This document shows positions 8,676-16,795 of a DNA stretch of 32,327 nt, one piece after another. The stretch covers positions 1 to 32,327 of the forward strand of contig CAKRYE010000022.1 in the NCBI GenBank assembly GCA_934426285.1, written 5' to 3'. The translations under genes were made by a program, and so were the position numbers. Positions within the stretch are counted from its first letter, which is position 1, and each line of letters begins with the position of its first letter. The notes under the pieces were generated by a model, which saw only the letters and a program-made list of their open reading frames with translations, was not told the origin of the DNA and did not search any database. The stretch comes from an uncultured Blautia sp. GTDB lineage: Bacteria > Bacillota > Clostridia > Lachnospirales > Lachnospiraceae.

Positions 8676-9639
8676 AAAAGTGATTATCATTATAATAATC
8701 CTTATGGCTGCACTTCTGGTGGCTGTGACAGGGCTGATGTCTCCCGGAGTGACGCAGACCAGAGAGTGTTCTCTGATCTATATTCCCAAGATCAAGGATG
8801 ATACCAATGATTTCTGGTCATCATTGATCTCAGGATGCAAAATGGCTGCAGAGGAATATGGCTCAAAACTGGAGATCATGGCACCGGACAAAGAGGAAAA
8901 TATTGAAGAGCAGAATCGTCTGCTTAAGGCAGCCATTGAAAAGGAACCGGATGCCATCCTGTTCTCTCCCTCCAGTATGAGTGCATCAGATAAACTGCTG
9001 AAAGAGGCAAAGGAAAAGGGAATCCGCATTACCTATATTGACTCTTATACAGAGGAGGAGCTTCAGGATCTGACTGTTGCCACAGATAATGTGGAGGCAG
9101 GCAGACGTCTGGGGGAATATGCCAGAACCTTGCTGGATAAGGATTCCAGGCTTGCCATAGTCAGCCATGTAAAAGGAGTTTCTACTGCAGTGGAAAGAGA
9201 ACAGGGCTTCAGGGAAGGCCTGGGGGATTATGCAAAAAATATTGTAGATGTAGTTTACTGTAATTCTCTTTTTGAGAAATCCTATGAGCTGACCAATGAA
9301 CTGATGGAGAAATATCCGGATCTGGAAATGATCGCAGGTATGAATGAATATTCTGCCGTAGGTGTGGGACGTGCAGTCAGTGACGCAGGGGCAAAGGACA
9401 GGATCGCAGTAGTCGGTGTGGATTGCTCCCAGGAGGCCATTAATCTGATGGAAATGGGAGTTTACAAGGGGATTATTGTGCAGAAGGCTTTCCGTATGGG
9501 ATATATGGGAGTGGAGGAGACAATCCATATGCTGAACGGAGATTCTGTGGCGAAAAATATTGATTCCGGCTGTGAACTGGTGACACCGGATAATATGTAT
9601 GACAGTGATATTGAACGGCTGATCTTCCCTTTTTACTGA
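8662..9639 (+). CDS. Membrane-anchored sugar-binding protein, probable accessory sensor of the two-component system
   Basis: A type 1 periplasmic-binding-fold protein (Peripla_BP_4 type) of 325 residues. I chose ATG 8662 because CAGGAGG (8649-8655) directly abuts the alternative ATG 8656 and is well spaced for 8662. It overlaps the kinase gene by 14 bases. The N-terminus has one long hydrophobic helix (~6-24) with neither a lipobox Cys nor a clear cleavage site, so it probably stays anchored. Family features include the sugar-site-like SSLISGCKMAAEEYG, DAILFSPSS, VATDNVEAGRRLGEY and VVGVDCSQEAINLMEMG. Instead of sitting with a permease, it is the third gene of a regulator-kinase operon closed by a terminator. 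By analogy with the XylFII-LytS sensor of Clostridium beijerinckii, it likely presents bound sugar to the kinase. The ligand is unknown; fucose or a related sugar is plausible. Confidence 0.8.
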   Translation: MRKYRKVIIIIIILMAALLVAVTGLMSPGVTQTRECSLIYIPKIKDDTNDFWSSLISGCKMAAEEYGSKLEIMAPDKEENIEEQNRLLKAAIEKEPDAILFSPSSMSASDKLLKEAKEKGIRITYIDSYTEEELQDLTVATDNVEAGRRLGEYARTLLDKDSRLAIVSHVKGVSTAVEREQGFREGLGDYAKNIVDVVYCNSLFEKSYELTNELMEKYPDLEMIAGMNEYSAVGVGRAVSDAGAKDRIAVVGVDCSQEAINLMEMGVYKGIIVQKAFRMGYMGVEETIHMLNGDSVAKNIDSGCELVTPDNMYDSDIERLIFPFY

Positions 9640-9697
9640 AAAACTTCTTATTATATATAGCAGACAAATGTAAAAGTAAATGGTTATTATGTTACAG

Positions 9698-9748
9698 AAA
9701 AGGTTAAATATTTCCTATGCACAGACAGGAAATATTTAACCTTTTTTT
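9698..9748 (+). terminator. Strong terminator of the sensor operon
   Basis: A perfect 19-bp stem pairs 9698-9716 with 9727-9745, with a 10-base loop and seven Ts (9742-9748). Its distal arm contains GGAAATATTTAACC, which is also the upstream element of the importer 1 promoter. Confidence 0.92.
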
Positions 9749-9790
9749 GGAAGATATTCCATTACAATTATCCGGGTATTAAGGTAAGAT
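9728..9790 (+). promoter_or_regulatory. Promoter and candidate regulator site of importer 1
   Basis: A GGAAATATTTAACC element (9728-9741) is followed by GGAAGATATTCC (9749-9760). ATTAC follows, and the -35-like TTACAA (9762-9767) lies 17 bases from TAAGAT (9785-9790). Both hexamers are poor matches to consensus, as expected for an activated promoter. The importer 2 promoter has the same arrangement, with the CATTAC to -10 distance identical (19 bases). I infer binding of a YesN-type activator. Confidence 0.5.
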
Positions 9791-9834
9791 AGACTCAACA
9801 ACAAGAGAGATAAAATGTAAGGAGGGTGTATAAC

Positions 9835-10812
9835 TTGGAAAAGTTGAAACAAAATCCAGTGGTTAAGAAGCTTGGACTGAACAGAATCCTGCTTGTCTGT
9901 ATTCTGATTCTTATGTTCATTGTTTTCAAAGTAGTTCTGGGAAGTAAATTCCCTGTGGCTGACAGTATTAAATCTACTTTGAACTATGTATACTTCCTTG
10001 GCTTCCTGTCACTTGGAGTAACATTCGTAATTGCAACCGGAGGAATTGATTTCTCCATTGGACCGGTAATGTTCTGCTGTGCCCTGATCTCAGGATACTG
10101 CATGACAGCTTATCATGTACCATGTGCCCTGGCAATGGTGATCTGTGTGCTGATCGGATTTGCTTTTGGTATGTTTAATGGTTTTATGGTATCTTATATG
10201 TCAGTTCCGGCGTTCATTATTTCTATGGCGTCTATGAACATTGCAAAAGGTCTTGCATCTGTATTTACCAAAACTCAGTCCGTAAGCTGGCCACAGTCTT
10301 CAGATCCTGTAAACGGATGGTTCAGAAATATCATTTCTTACAAGGGTTTCCCTGTAGGACTTGTGATTTTCCTGATTGTAGCAGTACTTTGCGGTATTAT
10401 TCTTTACAACACAAAACCGGGACGTTATATCCTTTGTCTTGGTTCTAACAGCGAAGCGGTTCGCCTTTCCGGTGTTAACACCAGAAAATGGCAGATGCTT
10501 GCTTATGTAATCTGCGGTGTTCTGGTTGGAATCGCAGGACTGTTCTTCGTAGGAGCTTATACAACTGTTCAGCCTGGATACGGTGACCAGTACAACAACG
10601 AAGCAATTGCAGGTTGTGTAATGGGTGGTACTTCCATGGTTGGTGGACTTGCTTCTATCGGCGGTACAGTAATCGGTGTGTTTATCATCTCACTTCTTCA
10701 GCAGGGAATCATGGCATTTGGTCTTGGTAAAGGACAGCAGATGATCATCACAGGTCTCATTGTAATCGCAGCAGTTTACGTCGACGTATCTGCAAGACGC
10801 AGAAAGAACTGA
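9835..10812 (+). CDS. Sugar ABC transporter permease, importer 1, first subunit
   Basis: An integral membrane subunit of a carbohydrate uptake (CUT2-type, BPD_transp_2) importer, 325 residues. TTG 9835 is preferred: GGAGGG (9821-9826) overlaps the alternative GTG 9826, but leaves eight bases before TTG. About eight or more hydrophobic helices are visible. Family segments include ATGGIDFSIGPVM, the permease loop GSNSEAVRLSGVNTRKWQMLAYVICGVLVGIAGLF and GGTSMVGGLASIGGTVIGV. It is the first gene of a four-gene operon (permease, ATPase, permease, binding protein). The two permeases are paralogous, so the channel is probably a heterodimer as in RhaPQ or LsrCD and unlike the single RbsC. The substrate is not evident; fucose is plausible from context. 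Confidence 0.9.
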   Translation: MEKLKQNPVVKKLGLNRILLVCILILMFIVFKVVLGSKFPVADSIKSTLNYVYFLGFLSLGVTFVIATGGIDFSIGPVMFCCALISGYCMTAYHVPCALAMVICVLIGFAFGMFNGFMVSYMSVPAFIISMASMNIAKGLASVFTKTQSVSWPQSSDPVNGWFRNIISYKGFPVGLVIFLIVAVLCGIILYNTKPGRYILCLGSNSEAVRLSGVNTRKWQMLAYVICGVLVGIAGLFFVGAYTTVQPGYGDQYNNEAIAGCVMGGTSMVGGLASIGGTVIGVFIISLLQQGIMAFGLGKGQQMIITGLIVIAAVYVDVSARRRKN

Positions 10813-10832
10813 TCGGAAGGGAGGATGTAACA

Positions 10833-12344
10833 ATGGGTGAAGTTATTTTAACTATGAAGGACATTGATAAGTCCTTTCCTGGAGTTCATGCCCTTGATCA
10901 CGTTAATTTCGAGGTGAAACGCGGCGAAGTACATGCACTTATGGGAGAAAACGGTGCCGGTAAATCTACACTGATGAAGGTTCTTACCGGTATTTATCAG
11001 AAAGATTCAGGTAGTATTACATATAAGGGTAAGGAAACAGAGTTCCACAGTACCAGAGAAGCACAGGATGCAGGTGTTGTAATCGTGCATCAGGAGCTGA
11101 ACATGGTAGGTGACCTGACAGTTGCCCAGAATATTTTCATCGGACGTGAACCAAAGAAGGGATTACGTATTGATGACAAGAAAATGATCGAAGATTCCAA
11201 GAAGCTTTTCAAGGATCTGAATATTGAGATCAATCCAAGAGAAAAGATGAAAAACCTTACAGTAGGTAAGCAGCAGATGTGCGAGATCGCCAAGGCAATT
11301 TCCCATAAAGCTGAGGTTATTGTTTTCGATGAGCCTTCCGCTGCACTGACAGAGAAGGAAATCGCTGATTTATTTGAGATTATCCGTGACCTGCGTAAGA
11401 AAAATCTGGGAATTGTTTATATCTCACACCGTATGGATGAGATCAAGGTGATCACAGACCGTGTAACAGTCATGCGAGACGGTGGTTATGTGGGAACACT
11501 GGTTACAGCAGAAAGTACAAAAGAAGATATCATCAACATGATGGTTGGTCGTGTTATTTACGAAGATCCGAAGGAACACAGCATGGTTGCACCGGATGCA
11601 CCGGTTGTTCTGAAGGTCGAGAATCTGAATGCAGGTAAGATGGTTCAGGATGTAAGCTTTGAGCTTCGTAAAGGAGAAATCCTTGGTTTCTCAGGACTGA
11701 TGGGTGCAGGACGTACAGAGACTGCCAGAGCATTATTCGGAGCTGACCCGAAACAGAGTGGAAAGATTTCCATTATGGGCAAGGACGGACAGCTTCATGA
11801 GGTTACCATCAACAGTCCACAGGATGCAGTTAAATACGGTATCGGTTATCTGTCAGAGGACAGAAGAAGATATGGTTGTGTTGTACAGAAATCTGTAACA
11901 GAAAATACGACACTGGCAACTATGGAAGAATTTACCAGTGGTCTTCTGATCAATAAGGCGAAAGAAAAAGAAGTTGCAGAGAGATATGTAAAAGAACTGG
12001 CAACTAAAACTCCAAGCTGCGATCAGCTGGTAGTCAATCTTTCCGGTGGTAACCAGCAGAAGGTGGTTATCGCAAAATGGCTGACACGAGACAGTGAGAT
12101 CCTTATTTTCGATGAGCCCACCAGAGGTATCGACGTTGGTGCCAAAAATGAAATTTACAAATTAATGAACAAACTGGCTGCAGAAGGTAAATCCATTATC
12201 ATGATTTCTTCTGAAATGACAGAAGTTCTCCGAATGAGTGACCGAATCATCATCATGTGTGAAGGTAAAGTAACTGGAAATATTGATATTTCCGAAGCTA
12301 CACAGGAACACATTATGAGTAAGGCTACACGAAATATTGATTAA
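10833..12344 (+). CDS. Sugar ABC transporter ATPase (two nucleotide-binding domains), importer 1
   Basis: A cytoplasmic motor subunit of 503 residues with two fused ABC domains, as in RbsA and MglA. The N-terminal domain has Walker A GENGAGKST (Lys44), a divergent signature NLTVGKQQM and Walker B VIVFDEPSAAL. The C-terminal domain (from ~255) has a degenerate Walker A region GLMGAGRTE, a canonical signature LSGGNQQK and Walker B LIFDEPTRGIDVGAK. This asymmetry is usual for the family. AGGGAGG lies ten bases before the ATG. The gene starts 20 bases after the first permease, and the RBS of the second permease gene overlaps its stop codon. Confidence 0.95.
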   Translation: MGEVILTMKDIDKSFPGVHALDHVNFEVKRGEVHALMGENGAGKSTLMKVLTGIYQKDSGSITYKGKETEFHSTREAQDAGVVIVHQELNMVGDLTVAQNIFIGREPKKGLRIDDKKMIEDSKKLFKDLNIEINPREKMKNLTVGKQQMCEIAKAISHKAEVIVFDEPSAALTEKEIADLFEIIRDLRKKNLGIVYISHRMDEIKVITDRVTVMRDGGYVGTLVTAESTKEDIINMMVGRVIYEDPKEHSMVAPDAPVVLKVENLNAGKMVQDVSFELRKGEILGFSGLMGAGRTETARALFGADPKQSGKISIMGKDGQLHEVTINSPQDAVKYGIGYLSEDRRRYGCVVQKSVTENTTLATMEEFTSGLLINKAKEKEVAERYVKELATKTPSCDQLVVNLSGGNQQKVVIAKWLTRDSEILIFDEPTRGIDVGAKNEIYKLMNKLAAEGKSIIMISSEMTEVLRMSDRIIIMCEGKVTGNIDISEATQEHIMSKATRNID

Positions 12345-12355
12345 GGAGGAAAGTC

Positions 12356-13333
12356 ATGACTAAGAAGAAAAAAAGTATTTTAAGTGATCAGAGATTTATT
12401 GTATTGCTGGTTATCATTGTACTGGCTGCATTCTTCTCTTTCAGAAGTGCTGAGTTCAGAAAATACACTACACTTCTCAGTATGCTGGATTTCTCATACT
12501 ATGACCTTCTGATGGCAATCGGTGTTACATTCCCGCTTATTACCGGAGGTGTAGACCTGTCAATCGGTACTGGTATGGTATGTTACGCATTGATTTCAGG
12601 ATCTCTGATAAGAAATAACAACCTTCCGGTTGCAGCAGCAATGTTACTTTGCATTGTACTTGGACTTATTGTAGGAGCAGCAAATGGTGTGCTGATCGGT
12701 GTTATGAACCTGCCTCCATTCCTTGCTACCCTTTGTACTTGTATGATTACCCGTGGTGCTGGTTCTCTTTGCAGTGCTACACCATGGCCGGCATTATCAC
12801 AGGATGGTGGATGGTTCCACACAATCTTCAAGATTACAGTTGGTACAGGAAGAAGCGCTTCCCGTTATCCAATTGGTTTCCTGTGGATGGTTATCCTGGT
12901 TCTGGTAATGGAGTTCGTACTGAATAAGACAAAATTCGGACGTTACACCATTGCAATCGGTTCCAACAAAGAAGCAGCAGCTCTTTCAGGAATCAACGTT
13001 AAATTCTACCATGTAATGGTATATGTAGTCTGCGGTCTGTTTACAGGTCTTGCAGCTATCGCATATGCAGCAGTTACACCTACTGTACAGCCTGGTACAG
13101 GTGCCGGACTTGAGATGGACGCCATCGGCGGTGTATTCGTAGGCGGTGTTGCAGCAACAGGTGGTTACGGTTCCGTAATCGGTACATTTGTTGGTATCTT
13201 TGTCATCATGCTCTTAAAGACAGGTCTTCCATACATCGGCCTGCAGGCAAACTGGCAGCAGATTATCACAGGTATCGTTCTGATCGTAGCAGTTCTGATC
13301 GATATTATGAAAGAAAAGAAAGGCTCCCACTAA
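12356..13333 (+). CDS. Sugar ABC transporter permease, importer 1, second subunit
   Basis: The second integral membrane subunit of importer 1, 325 residues, paralogous to the first. Several hydrophobic helices are visible. Conserved segments are ITGGVDLSIGTGMV, NLPPFLATLCTCMITRGAGS, GRYTIAIGSNKEAAALSGINVKFYHVMVYVVCGLFTGLA and VGGVAATGGYGSVIGTFVGIFV. AAGGAGG (12343-12349) sits seven bases before the ATG. A 176-base gap with stem-loops separates it from the binding protein gene, so the latter may be expressed at a different level from the same operon. Confidence 0.92.
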   Translation: MTKKKKSILSDQRFIVLLVIIVLAAFFSFRSAEFRKYTTLLSMLDFSYYDLLMAIGVTFPLITGGVDLSIGTGMVCYALISGSLIRNNNLPVAAAMLLCIVLGLIVGAANGVLIGVMNLPPFLATLCTCMITRGAGSLCSATPWPALSQDGGWFHTIFKITVGTGRSASRYPIGFLWMVILVLVMEFVLNKTKFGRYTIAIGSNKEAAALSGINVKFYHVMVYVVCGLFTGLAAIAYAAVTPTVQPGTGAGLEMDAIGGVFVGGVAATGGYGSVIGTFVGIFVIMLLKTGLPYIGLQANWQQIITGIVLIVAVLIDIMKEKKGSH

Positions 13334-13349
13334 TAGCCGGGCAGCCATA

Positions 13350-13367
13350 CTGCGATAGGAATCGCAG
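13350..13367 (+). other. Intercistronic stem-loop before binding protein 1
   Basis: CTGCGAT (13350-13356) pairs with ATCGCAG (13361-13367) around AGGA. A wider pairing of GCAGCC (13341-13346) with GGCTGC (13402-13407), followed by TTTT, could form a larger structure. I infer transcript stabilisation or partial termination within the operon. Confidence 0.5.
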
Positions 13368-13509
13368 AAATGTAAGGGATAATGAAACAACGGAGGGGCA
13401 AGGCTGCTTTTCATGAAAATAGGGATAAGAGTAGTGAAAGGCAGTAGTTCTTCTGGGGTATCATCATAAAAAACTATATAATTTTTTTCTTAAAAGGAGG
13501 AAGTATTAA

Positions 13510-14628
13510 ATGAAAGCAAAGAAAGTGATCGCATTAGTTATGTGTGCAACAATGGTAGCAGGAATGTCCGCTACATGTGTTATGGCAGCAGATGATATGC
13601 CAGAGCAGTTCAAAGATCTGAAAGCAGCTGAAGCTTATGAATTCCCGATGATGGTTAAATCTTTCCAGTCCACATACTGGGATGCAGCTCAGGAAGGTAT
13701 GAAGAAAGCAGCTGAAGAACTTGGTGTTACATATACAGCACAGGGACCAAACAGTGAATCTGATATCGCTGACCAGGTTAACATGATCAACACAGCAATC
13801 GCTTCCAATCCTAAAGGAATCGGTATTGCAGCATGCGATACATCTTCCGTACAGGACGCTCTGCAGACATGCGTTGACAAGGGTATCCCGGTTGTAACAT
13901 TCGATACAGGTATTGCTGATGCTCCGGAAGGATCTGTTGTTTGTGAAGTTTGTACAGACAATGCACAGGCTGGTTCTGTAGCAGCTGAGCATATGTATGA
14001 TGCGATCAAAGACGTTATTGCAAACGCTGAGGGACAGGTTATCATCGGTGAAGTTAACCAGGATGCTACAGCTCAGAACATCCAGCAGCGTGGTACAGGT
14101 TTTATCAACAAAATGATCGAACTTGTTAAAGCTGATGGCAAAACAGTAGCAGTTAAAGGTAATGATTTCTATGTAAACGCAGCAGAAGGCGCTGACGCTG
14201 AAGAAGCTGATGCAGATGTTGTTATCCAGGTAGGTGTTCCTGCACAGACAACTGTAGAGCTTTGCTCCACAGAGGCTCAGGCAATCCTTTCCCAGGAAAA
14301 CTGTATCGCAGTTTTCGGTTCCAACCAGGTTTCTGCAGAAGGTGTTCTTGCAGCAAACAACAACCTGAACGTTCTTGGATCTGACGCAGCAAACGGTGAT
14401 GTAATCGGTGTTGGTTTCGATGCTGGTACAACAATCAAAACAGCTGTACAGGATGGAACATTCCTTGGTGCAGTTACACAGTCTCCTCTGATGATGGGAT
14501 ACTATGCAATCTACGCTCTGACAGCAGCAGCTAACGGACAGGAGCTTGAAGATGTTCCTACAGCTGGTTACTGGTATGATTCCACTAACATGGAAGACGA
14601 AACCATCGCTCCTAACCTTTATGACTAA
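13510..14628 (+). CDS. Sugar-binding protein of importer 1 (Peripla_BP_4 type)
   Basis: The extracellular solute receptor of importer 1, 372 residues. AAAGGAGG (13493-13500) lies nine bases before the ATG. A signal peptide covers 1-26 (MKAKKVIALVMCATMVAGMSATCVMA-AD). A Cys is present at 23, but the surrounding SATC is a poor lipobox and the VMA end looks like an ordinary Sec cleavage site. Fold markers are MVKSFQSTYWDAAQEGMKKAAEELG, GIGIAACDTSSVQDAL, GIPVVTFDTGI, FGSNQVSAEGVLAA and GVGFDAGTTIKTAVQDG. Codon use is highly biased (gct, aaa, gtt), pointing to strong expression. The ligand is not recognisable; it is clearly different from the RhaS-like receptor at 25572-26600. It ends the operon before a GC-rich hairpin. 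Confidence 0.92.
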   Translation: MKAKKVIALVMCATMVAGMSATCVMAADDMPEQFKDLKAAEAYEFPMMVKSFQSTYWDAAQEGMKKAAEELGVTYTAQGPNSESDIADQVNMINTAIASNPKGIGIAACDTSSVQDALQTCVDKGIPVVTFDTGIADAPEGSVVCEVCTDNAQAGSVAAEHMYDAIKDVIANAEGQVIIGEVNQDATAQNIQQRGTGFINKMIELVKADGKTVAVKGNDFYVNAAEGADAEEADADVVIQVGVPAQTTVELCSTEAQAILSQENCIAVFGSNQVSAEGVLAANNNLNVLGSDAANGDVIGVGFDAGTTIKTAVQDGTFLGAVTQSPLMMGYYAIYALTAAANGQELEDVPTAGYWYDSTNMEDETIAPNLYD

Positions 14629-14668
14629 TTTTTAATTAGTGATAATTAAGAACGGTAAATAGTTAAAA

Positions 14669-14701
14669 TAACGCCGCACTGCCCATGGCTGTGCGGCGTT
14701 A
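14669..14701 (+). terminator. GC-rich hairpin after importer 1
   Basis: TAACGCCGCAC (14669-14679) pairs perfectly with GTGCGGCGTTA (14691-14701), with an inner GCC/GGC pairing. There is no T tract, so it may be a weak terminator or a transcript-end stabiliser that allows some read-through into the small gene at 14724. Confidence 0.6.
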
Positions 14702-14723
14702 CTGGTTACTGGGAGACGATAAA

Positions 14724-15104
14724 ATGAAGGTGACAGAAGAACTGCTGAAGGAAAAGAAAAAGACAGATCTTAATTTTTCTGACGGAATTATTCTTCCGGA
14801 CGGAGACTATCGTCCTATCAGTAAGGGGGGACATCTTCACAGGCTGATGGAGCTTTTGCCACAGACCGAGGATGAGATCTGGAAGCTGATCCCGGAGGAT
14901 GATTCCCCATTATTCTGGCTGATCGAGAAGACCGGCTGTGTCCTGACAGATTATAATAATTCCTTGGGAATGAAGATGACTGCTGAACAGCAGAGAGTAT
15001 TTGATGCAATGCGCAGACATGGTTTTATTACAGATGATTACTATGATCTCACAAAGCAGCGTGAAAAAGTAAGAAAAGAACGAGAAGAAAAGGCTGAAAA
15101 ATAG
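14724..15104 (+). CDS. Unrecognised small cytoplasmic protein
   Basis: A 126-residue protein that I do not recognise. The ATG at 14724 has GGGAGA (14711-14716) seven bases upstream; an in-frame ATG at 14685 lies inside the preceding hairpin loop and lacks a ribosome site. The protein is soluble and charged, with no signal peptide or membrane segment. It has an acidic middle (QTEDEIWKLIPEDDSPLFWLIEKTG), a helical stretch MTAEQQRVFDAMRRHGFITDDYYDL and a very basic/acidic helical tail rich in K, R and E. It sits between the importer 1 operon and the kinase/isomerase operon on the same strand. Coding character is good, with a typical start, an RBS and codon use like its neighbours. The function is unknown. 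Confidence 0.7.
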   Translation: MKVTEELLKEKKKTDLNFSDGIILPDGDYRPISKGGHLHRLMELLPQTEDEIWKLIPEDDSPLFWLIEKTGCVLTDYNNSLGMKMTAEQQRVFDAMRRHGFITDDYYDLTKQREKVRKEREEKAEK

Positions 15105-15201
15105 AAAAAGTTAAGCAATAAAGCACTTCATATAGAGGATAAGCCGGGAGTTTGCAAATAAGGACTCTTTTTTTAACAAACCAGGTTCTTAAACTGAGAC
15201 T

Positions 15202-15290
15202 GGAAATAGTTTAAAATGGCATTATCAAGTATGGAGAGAATGTTTTTGGTTATTGTTTTACGGACAAACAATAACTGTTCCAATTACAAT
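15202..15290 (+). promoter_or_regulatory. Promoter and operator region of the kinase/isomerase operon
   Basis: A perfect 10-bp inverted repeat, GTTATTGTTT (15249-15258) and AAACAATAAC (15266-15275), has a 7-base spacer. A possible -35 CGGACA (15261-15266) lies 18 bases from TACAAT (15285-15290), so the repeat would cover the -35 box. Further upstream, GGAAATAGTTTAA (15202-15214) resembles the element at the importer promoters. Upstream of 15202 I see only a weak 4-bp hairpin with seven Ts near 15160-15175. Confidence 0.5.
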
Positions 15291-15317
15291 GATCTTACAT
15301 ATTGAGGAGGATTTAAA

Positions 15318-16718
15318 ATGGCAACATATTATTTAGCAGTAGATATCGGAGCATCCAGCGGACGTCACATTCTTGGACATATGGAAAACGGAAAAATGGT
15401 TCTGGAAGAGATTTACCGTTTCGAAAACGGAATGGTAAAGAAAGACGGAGAACTCTGCTGGGAATTTGACCGTCTTTTCAAAGAGGTAGTAAATGGTCTG
15501 AAGAAATGTAAAGAAATCGGCAAGATTCCGGTAAGTATGGGTGTGGACACATGGGGTGTTGACTTTGTACTTTTGGACAAGGATGATAAAGTTCTTGGAA
15601 ATACGGTAGGATATCGTGACCACCGTACAGAGGGAATGGATAAAGAAGTTTATAAGGCAATTTCCCTGAAAGATCTCTATGCAAGAACAGGTATCCAGAA
15701 AGCTGATTATAATACGATCTATCAGCTGATGGCAGTGAAAAAGAAACATCCGGAATATCTGGAACAGGCAGAGACACTTCTTCATGTGCCGGATTACTTC
15801 CATTTCCTTCTTACAGGACAGAAAACCTGTGAGTACACAGAAGCTACGACAGGACAGCTTGTAAGCCCGATCACTAAGGACTGGGATTATGAACTGATCG
15901 ATATGCTCGGTTATCCGAGAAAAATGTTCCAGAAGCTGATCATGCCCGGAACAGGCATCGGACATCTGTCAGATAAGATCAGGGAAGAAGTGGGATTTGA
16001 TCTGGAAGTAGTTGCACCTGCAACACATGATACAGGATCCGCTGTACTGGCAGTTCCTGCAAATGATGATGATTTTATCTACATCAGCTCCGGAACATGG
16101 TCACTGATGGGAATTGAGAGAAAAGAAGCTGACTGCTCTGAGAAGAGCTGTGAGATGAACTTCACAAATGAAGGCGGTTATGCAGGCCGTTTCCGTTACC
16201 TGAAGAATATCATGGGACTCTGGATGATCCAGTCTGTACGTCACGAAGTGAATGATGCATACAGTTTCGCAGAAATCTGCGCAATGGCAGAGGAAGCAAA
16301 GGATTTCCCGTCAAGAGTAGACGCAAATGATGAGTGCTTCCTTTCTCCTGACAATATGACAGAGGAAGTTAAGGATTACTGCCGCAGAACAGGACAGAAG
16401 GTTCCGGAAACTCTGGGAGAGATTGCAACAGTTATCTACACAAGTCTTGCAGAATGCTATGCAAAGACAGCAAAAGAGCTGGAAGAGATGACAGGCAGAA
16501 CTTACAGCCGTATTCATATCGTGGGCGGCGGTTCCAACGCAGGATATCTCAATGAGCTGACTGCAAAGGCAACAAAGAAAGAAATCCATGCAGGCCCCGG
16601 AGAGGCAACTGCAATCGGAAATATCACAGCACAGATGCTGAAAGCAGAAGAGTTTAAAACAATCGAAGAGGCTCGTACTATCATTCATGAGTCCTTTGGT
16701 GTAAAAGTTTATAAATAA
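15318..16718 (+). CDS. rhaB: Rhamnulokinase-type FGGY carbohydrate kinase
   Basis: A cytoplasmic ATP-dependent sugar kinase of 466 residues; RhaB phosphorylates L-rhamnulose to the 1-phosphate. RhaB-type motifs run throughout: DIGASSGRHIL (phosphate-binding N-terminus), DTWGVDFVLLD, GYRDHRTEGM, GIQKADYNTIYQL, YISSGTWSLMGIE, NFTNEGGYAGRFRYLKNIMGLW and IHIVGGGSNAGYLNELTA. These match E. coli RhaB in order and length. GAGGAGG (15304-15310) lies seven bases before the ATG. It is followed by an isomerase-superfamily gene rather than rhaA. FucK belongs to another FGGY branch, but RhaB-like kinases can act on related ketoses, so L-fuculose cannot be excluded as a substrate. Family assignment is secure; exact substrate is inferred. 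Confidence 0.88.
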   Translation: MATYYLAVDIGASSGRHILGHMENGKMVLEEIYRFENGMVKKDGELCWEFDRLFKEVVNGLKKCKEIGKIPVSMGVDTWGVDFVLLDKDDKVLGNTVGYRDHRTEGMDKEVYKAISLKDLYARTGIQKADYNTIYQLMAVKKKHPEYLEQAETLLHVPDYFHFLLTGQKTCEYTEATTGQLVSPITKDWDYELIDMLGYPRKMFQKLIMPGTGIGHLSDKIREEVGFDLEVVAPATHDTGSAVLAVPANDDDFIYISSGTWSLMGIERKEADCSEKSCEMNFTNEGGYAGRFRYLKNIMGLWMIQSVRHEVNDAYSFAEICAMAEEAKDFPSRVDANDECFLSPDNMTEEVKDYCRRTGQKVPETLGEIATVIYTSLAECYAKTAKELEEMTGRTYSRIHIVGGGSNAGYLNELTAKATKKEIHAGPGEATAIGNITAQMLKAEEFKTIEEARTIIHESFGVKVYK

Positions 16719-16740
16719 TAAAAGAGCAGGAATGCAGACT

Positions 16741-16761
16741 GCATAATGCATAATGCATAAT
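16741..16761 (+). repeat. Three tandem copies of GCATAAT
   Basis: The heptamer GCATAAT occurs three times in a row between the kinase stop and the next gene's ribosome site. It is a simple tract that could vary in copy number by slippage and alter spacing in the intercistronic region. Confidence 0.85.
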
Positions 16762-16795
16762 GAATCCCCGCTCTGAAAACAGGAGGAATCATATT

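Noticed and set aside
14685..14723. Upstream ATG extension of the small unknown gene
   Set aside because: The ATG lies in the loop of a GC-rich hairpin with no ribosome site; ATG 14724 has one at proper spacing.
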